A DNA stretch of 64,000 nucleotides from Streptomyces spinoverrucosus (GTDB taxonomy: Bacteria; Actinomycetota; Actinomycetes; Streptomycetales; Streptomycetaceae): positions 186,001-250,000 of the forward strand of contig NZ_JADPZX010000002.1 in NCBI RefSeq assembly GCF_015712165.1, in the 5' to 3' direction. Position 1 is the first letter of the stretch. Each line of letters opens with the position of its first letter. Shown in pieces: positions 1 to 7,759 of this stretch. A program made the position numbers and the translations under genes. Under the pieces are notes generated by a model, which did not search any database, was not told where the DNA came from, and worked only from the letters and a program-made list of their open reading frames with translations.

Positions 1-197
1 CCGGTACCGCCGTACTCCTCGGGCACCGCGAGCCCCTGGAGGCCGAGTTCGCCGGCCATGCGCCGCCAGACGACGCGGTCATGGCCACGGGGGTCGGCGG
101 CCAGGCGGCGTACGGTCGCCTCGTCGGAGTACTTGGACAGGAACGACCGTACGACCTTGCGCAGTTCGTCCTGTTCCTCGCTGAAGGTGAGATCCAT
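1..197 (-). CDS. Acyl-CoA dehydrogenase, N-terminal part only (runs off left edge)
   Basis: Only about 65 codons are visible. The ATG at 197 opens MDLTFSEEQDELRKVV, the usual first helix of FAD-dependent acyl-CoA dehydrogenases, and the visible part ends in VPEEYGGT, the turn closing the N-terminal helical domain. This N-terminus resembles the dehydrogenases at 6617 and 21022 (short type, about 370-380 residues), so it probably belongs to that subfamily. It is divergent from the crotonase gene at 306, and the 108-bp gap holds an AT-rich site shared with other island promoters. It would alpha,beta-desaturate an acyl-CoA and pass electrons to EtfAB. The substrate and the catalytic residues lie outside what can be seen. 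Confidence 0.9.
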   Translation of the reverse strand, partial: MDLTFSEEQDELRKVVRSFLSKYSDEATVRRLAADPRGHDRVVWRRMAGELGLQGLAVPEEYGGT

Positions 198-266
198 GCC
201 CGGCTTCCCGTCGTCGGTGCGGCACCAGTGCCGGCCGCTTGCCGCCCACTCCTCAATACAGTTAGA

Positions 267-278
267 TAATTATAGTAT
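267..278. promoter_or_regulatory. Putative shared operator/-10 site A
   Basis: TAATTATAGTAT sits 27 bp before the GTG at 306 in the divergent gap between an acyl-CoA dehydrogenase and a crotonase. It is a strong AT-rich island in GC-rich DNA and closely matches sites at 5712, 15552 and 36100. TATAGT inside it could itself be a -10 hexamer, so operator and promoter readings are both open. Confidence 0.5.
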
Positions 279-305
279 CCGCACTGATTACACCAGGAGC
301 GCGAC

Positions 306-1127
306 GTGACCGATCTCTACGCCCCGTTCACGAGCCTGACCTTCGAGCGGCCCGCGCCCGGCGTGCTCCGCGTGGTGCTGGACGGACCCAATCTCAACGC
401 GGTGGATCCGCGCACGCACGGGGAACTGGCCGACATCTGGCCGGTGATCGACCGGGACGAACAGACCCGGGTGGTGCTGGTCCAGGGGGCGGGCCGGGCG
501 TTCTCCGCGGGCGGGACCTTCGACTCCATCGAGGCGATGACCGAGGACTACGCGGTGCGCGCCCGGGTGATGCGCGAGGCGCGGGACATGGTGTACGGGG
601 TGATCAACTGCTCGAAGCCGGTGGTCTCCGCGATCCACGGACCCGCCGTCGGCGCGGGGCTGGTCATCGGCATGCTGGCGGACATCTCGATCGCCGCCCG
701 CACCGCGAAGATCGTCGACGGGCACACACGGCTCGGGGTCGCGGCCGGTGACCACGCCGCCATCTGCTGGCCGCTGCTGTGCGGCATGGCCAAGGCCAAG
801 TACTACCTGCTGACCTGCGAGGCGCTCACCGGTGAGGAGGCCGAGCGGATCGGGCTGGTGTCGAAGTGCGTGGCCGACGAGGACGTGCACGCGGAGGCGC
901 TGCGCGTGGCGAAGGTTCTGGCCGCCGGGCCCGCGAGCGCGATCAGCTGGACCAAACGGTCCCTCAACCACTGGTACCGCACCGCGCAGCCGATCTTCGA
1001 GGCCTCGCTCGGGCTTGAGTTCCTCGGGTTCGCGGGACATGAGGTCGTCGAGGGGCTGGCCGCGCACCGGGAGAAGCGGGCCCCGGACTTCGAGGGCGTT
1101 GGCGGCAAGAACCCGCTCGCTCTCTGA
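306..1127 (+). CDS. Crotonase-superfamily protein lacking both hydratase glutamates
   Basis: A 273-residue enoyl-CoA hydratase/isomerase-fold protein with a GTG start. The CoA and oxyanion-hole segments are clear ([11 protein letters not shown] near residue 65 and [12 protein letters not shown] near 118). Aligned by eye to rat crotonase, the two catalytic glutamates (E144, E164) fall on Val and His, and the loop that is normally PGAGG reads AAGDHAA. It shares the His and the AGD loop with the crotonase at 5831, suggesting a related subgroup whose chemistry may not be simple hydration (isomerase, hydrolase or retro-Claisen activities occur in the superfamily). It is followed 27 bp later by a hot-dog dehydratase gene, probably its operon partner. 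Confidence 0.85.
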   Translation: MTDLYAPFTSLTFERPAPGVLRVVLDGPNLNAVDPRTHGELADIWPVIDRDEQTRVVLVQGAGRAFSAGGTFDSIEAMTEDYAVRARVMREARDMVYGVINCSKPVVSAIHGPAVGAGLVIGMLADISIAARTAKIVDGHTRLGVAAGDHAAICWPLLCGMAKAKYYLLTCEALTGEEAERIGLVSKCVADEDVHAEALRVAKVLAAGPASAISWTKRSLNHWYRTAQPIFEASLGLEFLGFAGHEVVEGLAAHREKRAPDFEGVGGKNPLAL

Positions 1128-1154
1128 CCGCCGCCCACCCGAAAGGATCCGATC

Positions 1155-1655
1155 ATGGCGCAGGAACCGACGACGACCGAAGTCCGCCCGCTGGTACGGG
1201 GGTTGACCTACGAGGAGATGCCGGTCGGGCAGGTCTTCCGGACCGCCCGCCGGACCGTCACCGAGACCGACCTGGTCAACTTCATCACCTGGGGCGGTTT
1301 CACCGAGCCGCTCTTCTGGGACGCCACACACGCGGCGGAGGGCGGGTACACGGGCCGTCTGGTCCCGGGCGGCCTGACCTACTGCCTCGCCGAAGGACTC
1401 GTCCTGCAGACGAACGTGCTGCACGGCACGGGCCTCGCCTTCCTGCACATGGAGCTGACCGTGCGGGGGCCGGTGTATGTCGGGGACACGCTGTACGCGA
1501 TCGTCGAGACGACGGGCTGCCGTCCCTCCAGCAAGCCCGGCCGGGGCGTGGTGACCAGCAGGATCACCGTATGCAATCAGCGGGACGAGGAAGTCCTGGT
1601 CTACTGCCCGGTGCGGCTGATCCGCGGCCGGGACTACGAGGCGCCCACGCCCTGA
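1155..1655 (+). CDS. MaoC/FAS1-type hot-dog dehydratase-like protein
   Basis: A 166-residue single hot-dog protein. The segment VTETDLVNFITWGGFTEPLF followed by GRLVPGGLTYCLAEGL resembles the start of MaoC-like (R)-hydratases, where helix residues contact the acyl-CoA. However, the typical D-x(4)-N/H hydratase pair is not obvious: at that place it reads FWDATHA. It lies 27 bp downstream of the crotonase gene and likely works with it on the same CoA ester. The 3' end overlaps the convergent glycosidase-like gene by 22 bp. Hydration or dehydration of an enoyl-CoA is inferred from the fold and context; a thioesterase role cannot be excluded. Confidence 0.75.
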   Translation: MAQEPTTTEVRPLVRGLTYEEMPVGQVFRTARRTVTETDLVNFITWGGFTEPLFWDATHAAEGGYTGRLVPGGLTYCLAEGLVLQTNVLHGTGLAFLHMELTVRGPVYVGDTLYAIVETTGCRPSSKPGRGVVTSRITVCNQRDEEVLVYCPVRLIRGRDYEAPTP

Positions 1656-3034
1656 GAGCGGGGTACGAGGCTCAGCCCGGTATCCGGGCGGGCTGAGGGT
1701 GCGGCGGCGAAGGCTCCCCCACCCACCCAGTCGGACGGCATCGCGGGCCGCGGCGCGAGCTCGTGGTCCGGGACCGCCATCGCGTACAGCCGGGTGTAGC
1801 GGAACTTGGCCTCCAGGTTGTCCAGGACCGACCAGTACTCGTAACCGCACACCTCCACCCCGGCCGCCACCAGCCCCGCGAGCCAGGAGAGCCTGGCCCG
1901 CAGCAGCTCACGTCGGCGGGTGTCGTCGCTGTGTCCGGTGTCGTCGACCAGGTCCAGGTCGCCCATGCCGTTGTCGACGACGGACAGCGGCGGCAACAGG
2001 CCCCCGTACAGCTCGTACAGGCCGGCGACGGCGTCGGCGAGCCCTTCGGGGATGATCGGCCAGCCGTACGCGGTCGTCTCCACGTCGTCGAAGGGGACGA
2101 TCGCGAAGCCGAGGCCCATGAGCAGACGGTTGACCTCGTTGAGGGCGCTCTGGCAGTGCGCGGTGGGCAGCACGCGGGGCAGGTTCTCCGGTGCGGTGAC
2201 GCGGAACGGGGTGTGCCAGGACAGGCCCAGCAGGTCCTGGGGGGTGGCGATGATCTCCAGGTCGCCCGCGCGCACGCAGCCGGTGGCCGCCACGGGGGCG
2301 ATGTCGTCCTCGGTGACCATGTGCGTGCCGAGCAGCAGGGGGTCGAGGAAGACGCGGTTGGTCCAGCTCTCCAGGCGCTCCAGGGCGAGGCGGTCGTAGG
2401 GGTCGTCGGTGGCCGCGTAGCCGCCGACCAGGGTGACCGTCGTGCCGATCCGGCTGCTCACGCCGACGGCTCGCAGGGCCCGGGTCGCGAGTCCGTTGGC
2501 GAGCAGGATGTGGTGGACGGCCGCCAGTCCGGCGCGTCCCGCGGCCCGGCCCGGTGAGTACATGCCGGCCACGTGGTCCGCGAGGGTGGGTCCGGCCAGG
2601 TCGGTCGAGGTGATCCAGCGCTCCACCCGGTCGCCGAAGCGGCGGCCGAGTTCTTCGGTGTACGCCGCGAAGTGCTCGGCGGTGTCGCGGGCGAGCCAGC
2701 CGCCGGCCGCGTCCAGCCAGGGCGGGAGCGTGCGGTCGAGGAGGGTCAGCGCGGGGCGCTTGCCGTGGGCGAGCAGTGCGTCCAGCGCGCGGTCGCAGCG
2801 GTCCAGGGCCTGCCGGTCCCAGCTGTCCGGCCCTTCGGGCTGGAGGCGCGGCCATCCGGCGACCATGCGGTGCGTGTCCGGGGCGAGGCCGAGCAGCAGA
2901 CGGATGTCGTCGGTCCACTGCCGGAAGTGTCCGCCGCGCTCCGGCGGGGGTGGCAGCGGCGCCGCGATGGTGTCCGCGGTGGCGACGCCCCAGTCGACAC
3001 CGCGCAGGGATTCGTGAAGGAAACCATCGCTCAT
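1634..3034 (-). CDS. Glycoside hydrolase family 1-like protein with altered catalytic residues
   Basis: A 466-residue protein following the GH1 (beta-glucosidase) layout: HFRQWTDDIRLL near residue 36, RVERWITSTDLAGP near 136-150, LGLSWHTPF near 260, GWPIIPEGL near 330, VVDNGMG near 352 and EYWSVLDNLE near 410. In true GH1 enzymes the acid/base is the Glu of an NEP motif and the nucleophile the Glu of TENG. Here the matching places read TDL (Asp145) and VDNG (Asp354), so both carboxylates are one methylene shorter and the NEP motif is lost. Classical retaining glycosidase activity is therefore doubtful. It has its own upstream palindrome at 3065 and sits 3' of the GMC oxidoreductase gene inside the island, which suggests a role with the same hydrophobic substrate. 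That role is unknown. Confidence 0.75.
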   Translation of the reverse strand: MSDGFLHESLRGVDWGVATADTIAAPLPPPPERGGHFRQWTDDIRLLLGLAPDTHRMVAGWPRLQPEGPDSWDRQALDRCDRALDALLAHGKRPALTLLDRTLPPWLDAAGGWLARDTAEHFAAYTEELGRRFGDRVERWITSTDLAGPTLADHVAGMYSPGRAAGRAGLAAVHHILLANGLATRALRAVGVSSRIGTTVTLVGGYAATDDPYDRLALERLESWTNRVFLDPLLLGTHMVTEDDIAPVAATGCVRAGDLEIIATPQDLLGLSWHTPFRVTAPENLPRVLPTAHCQSALNEVNRLLMGLGFAIVPFDDVETTAYGWPIIPEGLADAVAGLYELYGGLLPPLSVVDNGMGDLDLVDDTGHSDDTRRRELLRARLSWLAGLVAAGVEVCGYEYWSVLDNLEAKFRYTRLYAMAVPDHELAPRPAMPSDWVGGGAFAAAPSARPDTGLSLVPRSQGVGAS

Positions 3035-3064
3035 GGTGACCGTCCAGGCGGTGAATGGTTTAGC

Positions 3065-3080
3065 GCATTCAACTGAATGC
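3065..3080. promoter_or_regulatory. Perfect inverted repeat, likely operator (site H)
   Basis: GCATTCA-AC-TGAATGC, two perfect 7-bp arms around 2 bp, 31 bp upstream of the ATG of the glycosidase-like gene. The left half GCATTCAACT recurs exactly at 5720-5729, and CATTCAAC recurs at 28042-28049, each next to an AT-rich site. This may be a second regulatory motif of the island. Confidence 0.5.
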
Positions 3081-3162
3081 CCGCCGACCGGACGCTAACA
3101 CTTCGAGCAAACTACGACAATGTTTCGGCCAGATCTCCTCGGGCCGGGTCCGGGGCGCCGGA

Positions 3163-4764
3163 TCAGCCGGTCCCGAGGACGAGGTCGGCCGCCCGCCAGG
3201 CCATGGCCATGATCGGGCCGTTCAGATTGCCGGAGACCATGGTCGGCAGGACCGAGCAGTCGACGACGCGCAGGCCCTGGACACCGCGCACGCGCAGTTC
3301 GGGGTCGACGACGTCGGTCTCGGCCGGGCCCATCGCGCAGGTGCCGATGGCGTGGTAGCCGCAGCGGCCGTGTTCCAGGCCGGCGTCGATGATCTCCCGG
3401 TCGTCGCGGGTCTCGGATCCCGGCAGGGTTTCGGCCGTGATGCGGTCGGCGATCGGGACGGTCTCGAAGAGCTCGCGCATACGGCGGAAGAGGGCGGTTC
3501 CCACGGTGCGGTCGTGCTCGGAGCCGTAGTAGTTCGGGGTGATCGTGAGGGGTGCCTCGGGGTCGGCGGACGTGATGTGCAGGTTTCCCTCGGCAGTGGG
3601 ACGCAGGATGTAGCCGAGGCCCATCACGCCGGGCTCGCGCTCGACGCGGGTCTCCTTGCCCGGGACCTCGGGCGACAGGGACACCGGGGCGATGAGCAAC
3701 TGTGCGTCGGGGCGGGCGAGTTCGGGGCGGGTCTTGAAGAAGGCGATGACGTCGAAGGCGGGTGCGGCGAGGGGGCCGCGGCGCGTCGCCAGGTAGCGCG
3801 CCGCCGTCAGGGCCTGCCGCAGCGGGGTGCTCAGTGCCTTGTTGTAGCCGAGGTCGTCCTTCAGCCGGTACTGGACGACGAAGCAGCGGTGCTCTCGCAT
3901 CCGGCCGCCGACGTGGGGGCTGTCGACCAGGACGTCCACGCCCGCCGGCTTGAGCACCGACGCCGGTCCGATGCCGGAGAGTTGGAGGATCTTGGGCGTG
4001 GCGATGCCGCCGGCGGAGAGGATCACCTCGCGTCGGGCCCTGACGTCGGCTTCCCGGCTCCCGCTGCGGGTCCGTACGCCCACGGCCCGGCCCTGCTCGG
4101 TCAGGACCCTCGTCACCACGGTGTCCAGGGCGACGGTGAGGTTCGGGCGGTCCGCGACGGGGCGCAGGAAGGCGCGGGCGGCGCTGAATCGCCGCCCGTT
4201 CTTGATGGTGGCCGTGGTGTAGCCGATGCGTTCGTCGTCGCTCGCGTTGAGGTCGTCGGTGCGGCGCCAGCCGAGTGCGGTGCCGGCGGCGATGGCCTCC
4301 TCGCACAGCGGCTCCGGTCCGGGTGCCGTCGAGATGTGCAACGGCCCGCCCGTGCCGCGGAGTTCGGAGGCACCGAGGGCGTGGTCCTCGATCCGCCGGA
4401 AGATCGGCAGCATGGTGTCCCAGCCCCAGCCGGGGTTGCCGAGCCGCTCCAGCTCGTCGTAGTCGGCGCGGTCGCCGCGGTTGTAGACCATGCCGTTGAC
4501 CGAGCTCGATCCGCCGAGCGTGCGGCCGCGCACCCAGTGCTCGACGCGCCCGGTCGGGCCCACCGGTTCGACCGGGTAGTGCCAGGCGAACCTCGGGTCG
4601 CCCAGCAGCTTGCCGAAGCCCTTGGGCATCCTGATCAGCGGGGTGGTGTCCCTCCCGCCCGCCTCGATCAGCAGCACGGACGTCCGCGGGTCCGCGGAGA
4701 GGCGGTGGGCGAGCACGCATCCGGCCGAACCGGCGCCCACCACGACGTAGTCGAACGTGCTCAT
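3163..4764 (-). CDS. GMC-family FAD oxidoreductase (choline dehydrogenase-like)
   Basis: 533 residues. The N-terminal ADP-binding fold is DYVVVGAGSAGCVLAHRLS; GGSSSVNGMVYNRGD near residue 82 and GGIATPKILQLSGIGP near 255 match the two GMC signatures. Near the C-terminus, GYHAIGTCAMG carries the catalytic His and SGNLNGPIMAMA the usual Asn. It would oxidise a primary or secondary alcohol, with FAD passing electrons to a quinone or other acceptor. The start ATG (4764) overlaps the stop of the upstream crotonase gene by 4 bp (ATGA), so the two are probably translationally coupled. The substrate is probably a hydroxylated intermediate of the island pathway (inference). Confidence 0.92.
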   Translation of the reverse strand: MSTFDYVVVGAGSAGCVLAHRLSADPRTSVLLIEAGGRDTTPLIRMPKGFGKLLGDPRFAWHYPVEPVGPTGRVEHWVRGRTLGGSSSVNGMVYNRGDRADYDELERLGNPGWGWDTMLPIFRRIEDHALGASELRGTGGPLHISTAPGPEPLCEEAIAAGTALGWRRTDDLNASDDERIGYTTATIKNGRRFSAARAFLRPVADRPNLTVALDTVVTRVLTEQGRAVGVRTRSGSREADVRARREVILSAGGIATPKILQLSGIGPASVLKPAGVDVLVDSPHVGGRMREHRCFVVQYRLKDDLGYNKALSTPLRQALTAARYLATRRGPLAAPAFDVIAFFKTRPELARPDAQLLIAPVSLSPEVPGKETRVEREPGVMGLGYILRPTAEGNLHITSADPEAPLTITPNYYGSEHDRTVGTALFRRMRELFETVPIADRITAETLPGSETRDDREIIDAGLEHGRCGYHAIGTCAMGPAETDVVDPELRVRGVQGLRVVDCSVLPTMVSGNLNGPIMAMAWRAADLVLGTG

Positions 4765-5666
4765 CGCTCCCCCTGCTCCGACTGCTCCGACGACTCCGAC
4801 GGCTCTCCGAACGGGCGGAACTCCTCGTCCCGCCACCAGGGGAAGACGGGCGGCATGTCCTTGCTGACCCGGCCGGGGAAGGCCGGCGGGCGCTTGGCGA
4901 GGAACGACTGGACGCCCTCCACGGGGTCCGGGCCGCCGCCGATCTGGCTCATGATGCGCGAGTCCAGCCGGTGCGCGGTCATCGGATGCGGCTCGCCGAG
5001 CATCCGCCACATCATCTGGCGGGACAGCGCGACCGAGATCGCCGAGGTGTTCTCGGCGATCTCCCGGGCGAGTTCGTACGCCGCCGGCAGCAGGTCCTCC
5101 GGCGGGTGGACGGAGCGCACCAGGCCGGCCGCCAGCGCCTCGTCCGGGCCGAAGACACGACCCGTCGCCACCCACTCCATGGCCCGCTGCATGCCGACGG
5201 CCCGGGGCAGGAACCAGCCGGCCGCCGACTCCGGCACGATGCCGCGGCGAGCGAAGACGAAACCGAACTTCGCCGAGGTCGAGGCGAGCCGGATGTCCAT
5301 GGGCAGGGTCATGCTCGCGCCGACACCCGCGGCGGGACCGTTGATCGCCGCGATGACCGGCTTCGTGCTGGAAAAGATCCTGAGCGCGACCCGGCCACCC
5401 GTGTCCCGGTGCCACGCCCCGGCCTTGCGGTGGTCGAAGGAAGAGCCTCCGGAGCTCACGTCCGCGCCGGCGCAGAAGCCGCGCCCCGCGCCGGTCACCA
5501 CGATCACCCGGACCTCGTCGTCGGCGTCGGCCGCGTCCAGCACGTCCAGCAGGTCGCGCATCATCTGTGGGCTGAAGGCGTTCAGCTTCTCCGGCCGGTT
5601 CAGCGTGACGGTGAGGATCCGGTCCGCCACCTCGGCCCGCACGGTCTCGTACTCCTGCTCCGGCAT
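4761..5666 (-). CDS. Crotonase-superfamily protein (enoyl-CoA hydratase/isomerase-like)
   Basis: 301 residues, slightly long for the family. The CoA/oxyanion segments are GAGRGFCAGADVSS near residue 62 and NGPAAGVGASMTLPMD near 110. At the rat E144 and E164 places I read Ser and Phe, while GIVPES nearby supplies a Glu in the position used by enoyl-CoA isomerase-like members. The C-terminal extension is hydrophilic and rich in Ser, Glu and Gln. The gene is first in a two-gene unit with the GMC oxidoreductase and divergent from the crotonase at 5831; site B lies 46 bp upstream. Hydratase versus isomerase cannot be settled by eye. Confidence 0.88.
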   Translation of the reverse strand: MPEQEYETVRAEVADRILTVTLNRPEKLNAFSPQMMRDLLDVLDAADADDEVRVIVVTGAGRGFCAGADVSSGGSSFDHRKAGAWHRDTGGRVALRIFSSTKPVIAAINGPAAGVGASMTLPMDIRLASTSAKFGFVFARRGIVPESAAGWFLPRAVGMQRAMEWVATGRVFGPDEALAAGLVRSVHPPEDLLPAAYELAREIAENTSAISVALSRQMMWRMLGEPHPMTAHRLDSRIMSQIGGGPDPVEGVQSFLAKRPPAFPGRVSKDMPPVFPWWRDEEFRPFGEPSESSEQSEQGER

Positions 5667-5711
5667 GCGCGTCCTCCGTCACTCAACGGGCCGGTTTCCA
5701 GAAAGCTTAAT

Positions 5712-5723
5712 TAGTTATAGCAT
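5712..5723. promoter_or_regulatory. Putative shared operator/-10 site B
   Basis: TAGTTATAGCAT lies in the divergent gap, 46 bp before the minus-strand crotonase start (5666). It matches site D (TAGTTATACGAT) at 10 of 12 bases. GCATTCAACT, identical to the left arm of the palindrome at 3065, begins at 5720 within it, so two motifs overlap here. Confidence 0.5.
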
Positions 5724-5758
5724 TCAACTCGTTCACGAGAGAGATCCGTGAGCGAGGT

Positions 5759-5822
5759 TCGGGATCCGGGTCGGGAGCCGGGTTCGGGAGCCGGGTTGGG
5801 GAGCGGGATTCGGGAGTGAGGG
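5759..5822. repeat. Five imperfect 12-13-bp tandem repeats
   Basis: Units of the form TCGGGAGCCGGGT run head to tail (5759, 5771, 5784, 5797, 5810). Units 2 and 3 are identical and the others diverge. The array sits in the leader of the crotonase gene and ends just before its ATG. It also creates a misleading in-frame GTG at 5816. Confidence 0.7.
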
Positions 5823-5830
5823 CGGCGGAG

Positions 5831-6598
5831 ATGGCGGATCTGGTGGTGACGGCCGTCGGACCGGTTCGGCTGGTCGAGCTGAACCGGCCGGAGCAGCTGA
5901 ACGCGATGAGCGAGGAGCTGCACACCGGCCTCACGTCCGTGTGGGACGAGGTCGCCGCCGACCCGGAGGCACGGGTGATCGTGCTGACCGGGCGCGGGCG
6001 GGCGTTCAGCGCCGGGGGCAACTTCGACATCATGACCCGGGTACAGCGGGACGCGGACTTCCGGGAACGGAACGTCGACGAGGCCCGGCGGATCATCACC
6101 GGCATGGTCCGCTGCCCATTGCCGGTGATCTCCGCGGTCAACGGCCCCGCCGTCGGCCTCGGTTGCAGCCTGGCCCTGCTGAGCGACCTGGTGCTAATCG
6201 CGGACAGCGCCTACCTCGCCGATCCGCACGTCCAGGTCGGGCTGGTCGCGGGCGACGGGGGCGCGCTCGTGCTGCCCCTGCTCGTGGGGCTGACCCGCGC
6301 GAAGGAACTGCTGTTCCTGGGTGAGCGGGTGAGTGCCGAGGACGCGGTCCGGACCGGCGTCGCCAATCGCGTCGTACCGAAGGACAAGCTCATGGACGAG
6401 GCCATGGACCTGGCCGGACGGCTGGCGGCGCTGCCCGCGCGGGCGCTGCGCGAGACCAAGCGGGCGGTGAACCTGCATCTGGAGCAGGCCATGGCCACCG
6501 TGCTGGAGCCCGCCCTGCTGGCGGAGCGGGACACCATGCACGACCCGGACCACATCGCGGCCGTCGAGAAGATCATCGCGTCGCGCGGCCGTCGCTGA
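5831..6598 (+). CDS. Crotonase-superfamily protein, His/AGD subgroup
   Basis: 255 residues from the ATG at 5831, preferred over the in-frame GTG at 5816 because the latter lies inside a tandem repeat while GAGGG at 5818-5822 is spaced 8 bp from the [16 protein letters not shown] and NGPAVGLGCSLALLSD are the oxyanion-hole segments. The two hydratase glutamates are replaced by Ser and His, and the normal PGAGG loop reads VAGDGGA, as in the crotonase at 306, so the two are probably close paralogues. It is the first gene of a unit with an acyl-CoA dehydrogenase (18 bp downstream) and an LLM oxidoreductase. The exact reaction is not assignable. Confidence 0.85.
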   Translation: MADLVVTAVGPVRLVELNRPEQLNAMSEELHTGLTSVWDEVAADPEARVIVLTGRGRAFSAGGNFDIMTRVQRDADFRERNVDEARRIITGMVRCPLPVISAVNGPAVGLGCSLALLSDLVLIADSAYLADPHVQVGLVAGDGGALVLPLLVGLTRAKELLFLGERVSAEDAVRTGVANRVVPKDKLMDEAMDLAGRLAALPARALRETKRAVNLHLEQAMATVLEPALLAERDTMHDPDHIAAVEKIIASRGRR

Positions 6599-6616
6599 GC
6601 GGAGAGGGGCAGTCGG

Positions 6617-7759
6617 ATGGACTTCGCGTTCAGCGAGGAGCAGGAGGAACTGGGGCGCACGGTACGGGCGTTCCTGGCGGACACCTCGCCCGAGGGTGAG
6701 GTACGGCGGCTGATGGAGACCCCGGAGGGTTTCGACCGGGCCTTGTGGCGCCGGATGGGGACGGAGCTGGGTCTGCAGGGGCTGGCCGTCCCCGAGGAGT
6801 ACGGCGGTGCCGGGTGCGGGCCGGTCGAAGTGGGCGTGGTCATGGAGGAGATGGGCCGCGCGCTGCTGTGTGCGCCGTTCCTGTCCTCGGCCGTGCTCGC
6901 GACGACCACGCTGCTGCGCTGCGCCGACGAGGAGGCACGCAAGCGTCTGCTGCCGGGACTGGCCTCCGGCGAACTCGTCGCGACGGTTGCCCTGACGGAG
7001 GACTCCGCCCGCTGGGACGCCCGAGGCGTGCGGCTCACCGCCCGTGAATCGGGCGGGAGTTGGCTGCTGGACGGGCACAAGATGTTCGTCCTCGACGGCG
7101 CCGCCGCCGATGTCGTCCTCACCGTCGCCCGGACCGACGACGGGATCGGCGTCTTCTGCGTGGAGGGCGACGCACCCGGGCTGACGCGAGAGCCGCTGCC
7201 CACCTTGGACCCGACCCGCCGACAGGCGCGCCTCGACTACGCCGGCGTACCGGCAACGCGGCTGCGGACACACGGAGACGGCTGGGACCTGGTCGCGGAG
7301 GTCCTCGACCGGGCGGCGGTGGCGCTGGCCGCCGAGCAGGTCGGGGTGGCGTCCCGGGCGCTCGACATGGCGGTGGAGTACGCCAAGGTACGCCACCAGT
7401 TCGGGCGGCCCATCGGCTCCTTCCAGGCCGTGAAGCACCTGCTGGCCGACGTCCTGCTCGAAGTGGAGTCGGCCCGCGCGGCCGCGCACTACGCGCTCCT
7501 CGCCGCCGAGAGCGAGGCCCCCGACCTGCCCGCCGTGGCGAGTCTGGCCAAGGCGTTCTGCTCGGATGCCTGTCTGCAGGCGACGGCGGAGAACATCCAG
7601 GTCCACGGCGGCATCGGCTTCACCTGGGAGCACCCGGCCCACCTGTATCTCAAGCGGGCCAAGACGTCACAACTGCTGTTCGGCGACCCGGCCTTCCACC
7701 GGGAACGGCTCGCGCAGCGCATCGGACTGGACGCGGTCACGGTCGAGGGAGCGGCATGA
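6617..7759 (+). CDS. Acyl-CoA dehydrogenase, short type
   Basis: 380 residues. MDFAFSEEQEELGRTV and AVPEEYGGAG mark the N-terminal helical domain; HQFGRPIGSFQAVKHLLAD and NIQVHGGIGFTWEHPAHLYLK mark the C-terminal domain. The usual Y-E-G-T motif carrying the catalytic Glu is absent; the tail reads SQLLFGDPAFHRERL, as in the paralogue at 21022. That form is common among subunits of heteromeric actinobacterial dehydrogenases, so it may need a partner. The stop overlaps the next ATG by 4 bp (ATGA), coupling it to the LLM oxidoreductase. Electron acceptor presumably EtfAB at 28066. Confidence 0.9.
   Translation: MDFAFSEEQEELGRTVRAFLADTSPEGEVRRLMETPEGFDRALWRRMGTELGLQGLAVPEEYGGAGCGPVEVGVVMEEMGRALLCAPFLSSAVLATTTLLRCADEEARKRLLPGLASGELVATVALTEDSARWDARGVRLTARESGGSWLLDGHKMFVLDGAAADVVLTVARTDDGIGVFCVEGDAPGLTREPLPTLDPTRRQARLDYAGVPATRLRTHGDGWDLVAEVLDRAAVALAAEQVGVASRALDMAVEYAKVRHQFGRPIGSFQAVKHLLADVLLEVESARAAAHYALLAAESEAPDLPAVASLAKAFCSDACLQATAENIQVHGGIGFTWEHPAHLYLKRAKTSQLLFGDPAFHRERLAQRIGLDAVTVEGAA

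Noticed and set aside
1763..2557. Long plus-strand open frame across the GH1-like gene
   Set aside because: It mirrors the high-GC third-position pattern of the minus-strand gene, which shows clear family motifs; the plus frame has no recognisable domain.
3352..5751. 799-codon plus-strand frame opposite the GMC and crotonase genes
   Set aside because: Both opposite genes have complete catalytic motifs, while this frame is antisense GC bias with low-complexity Gly, Arg and Val.
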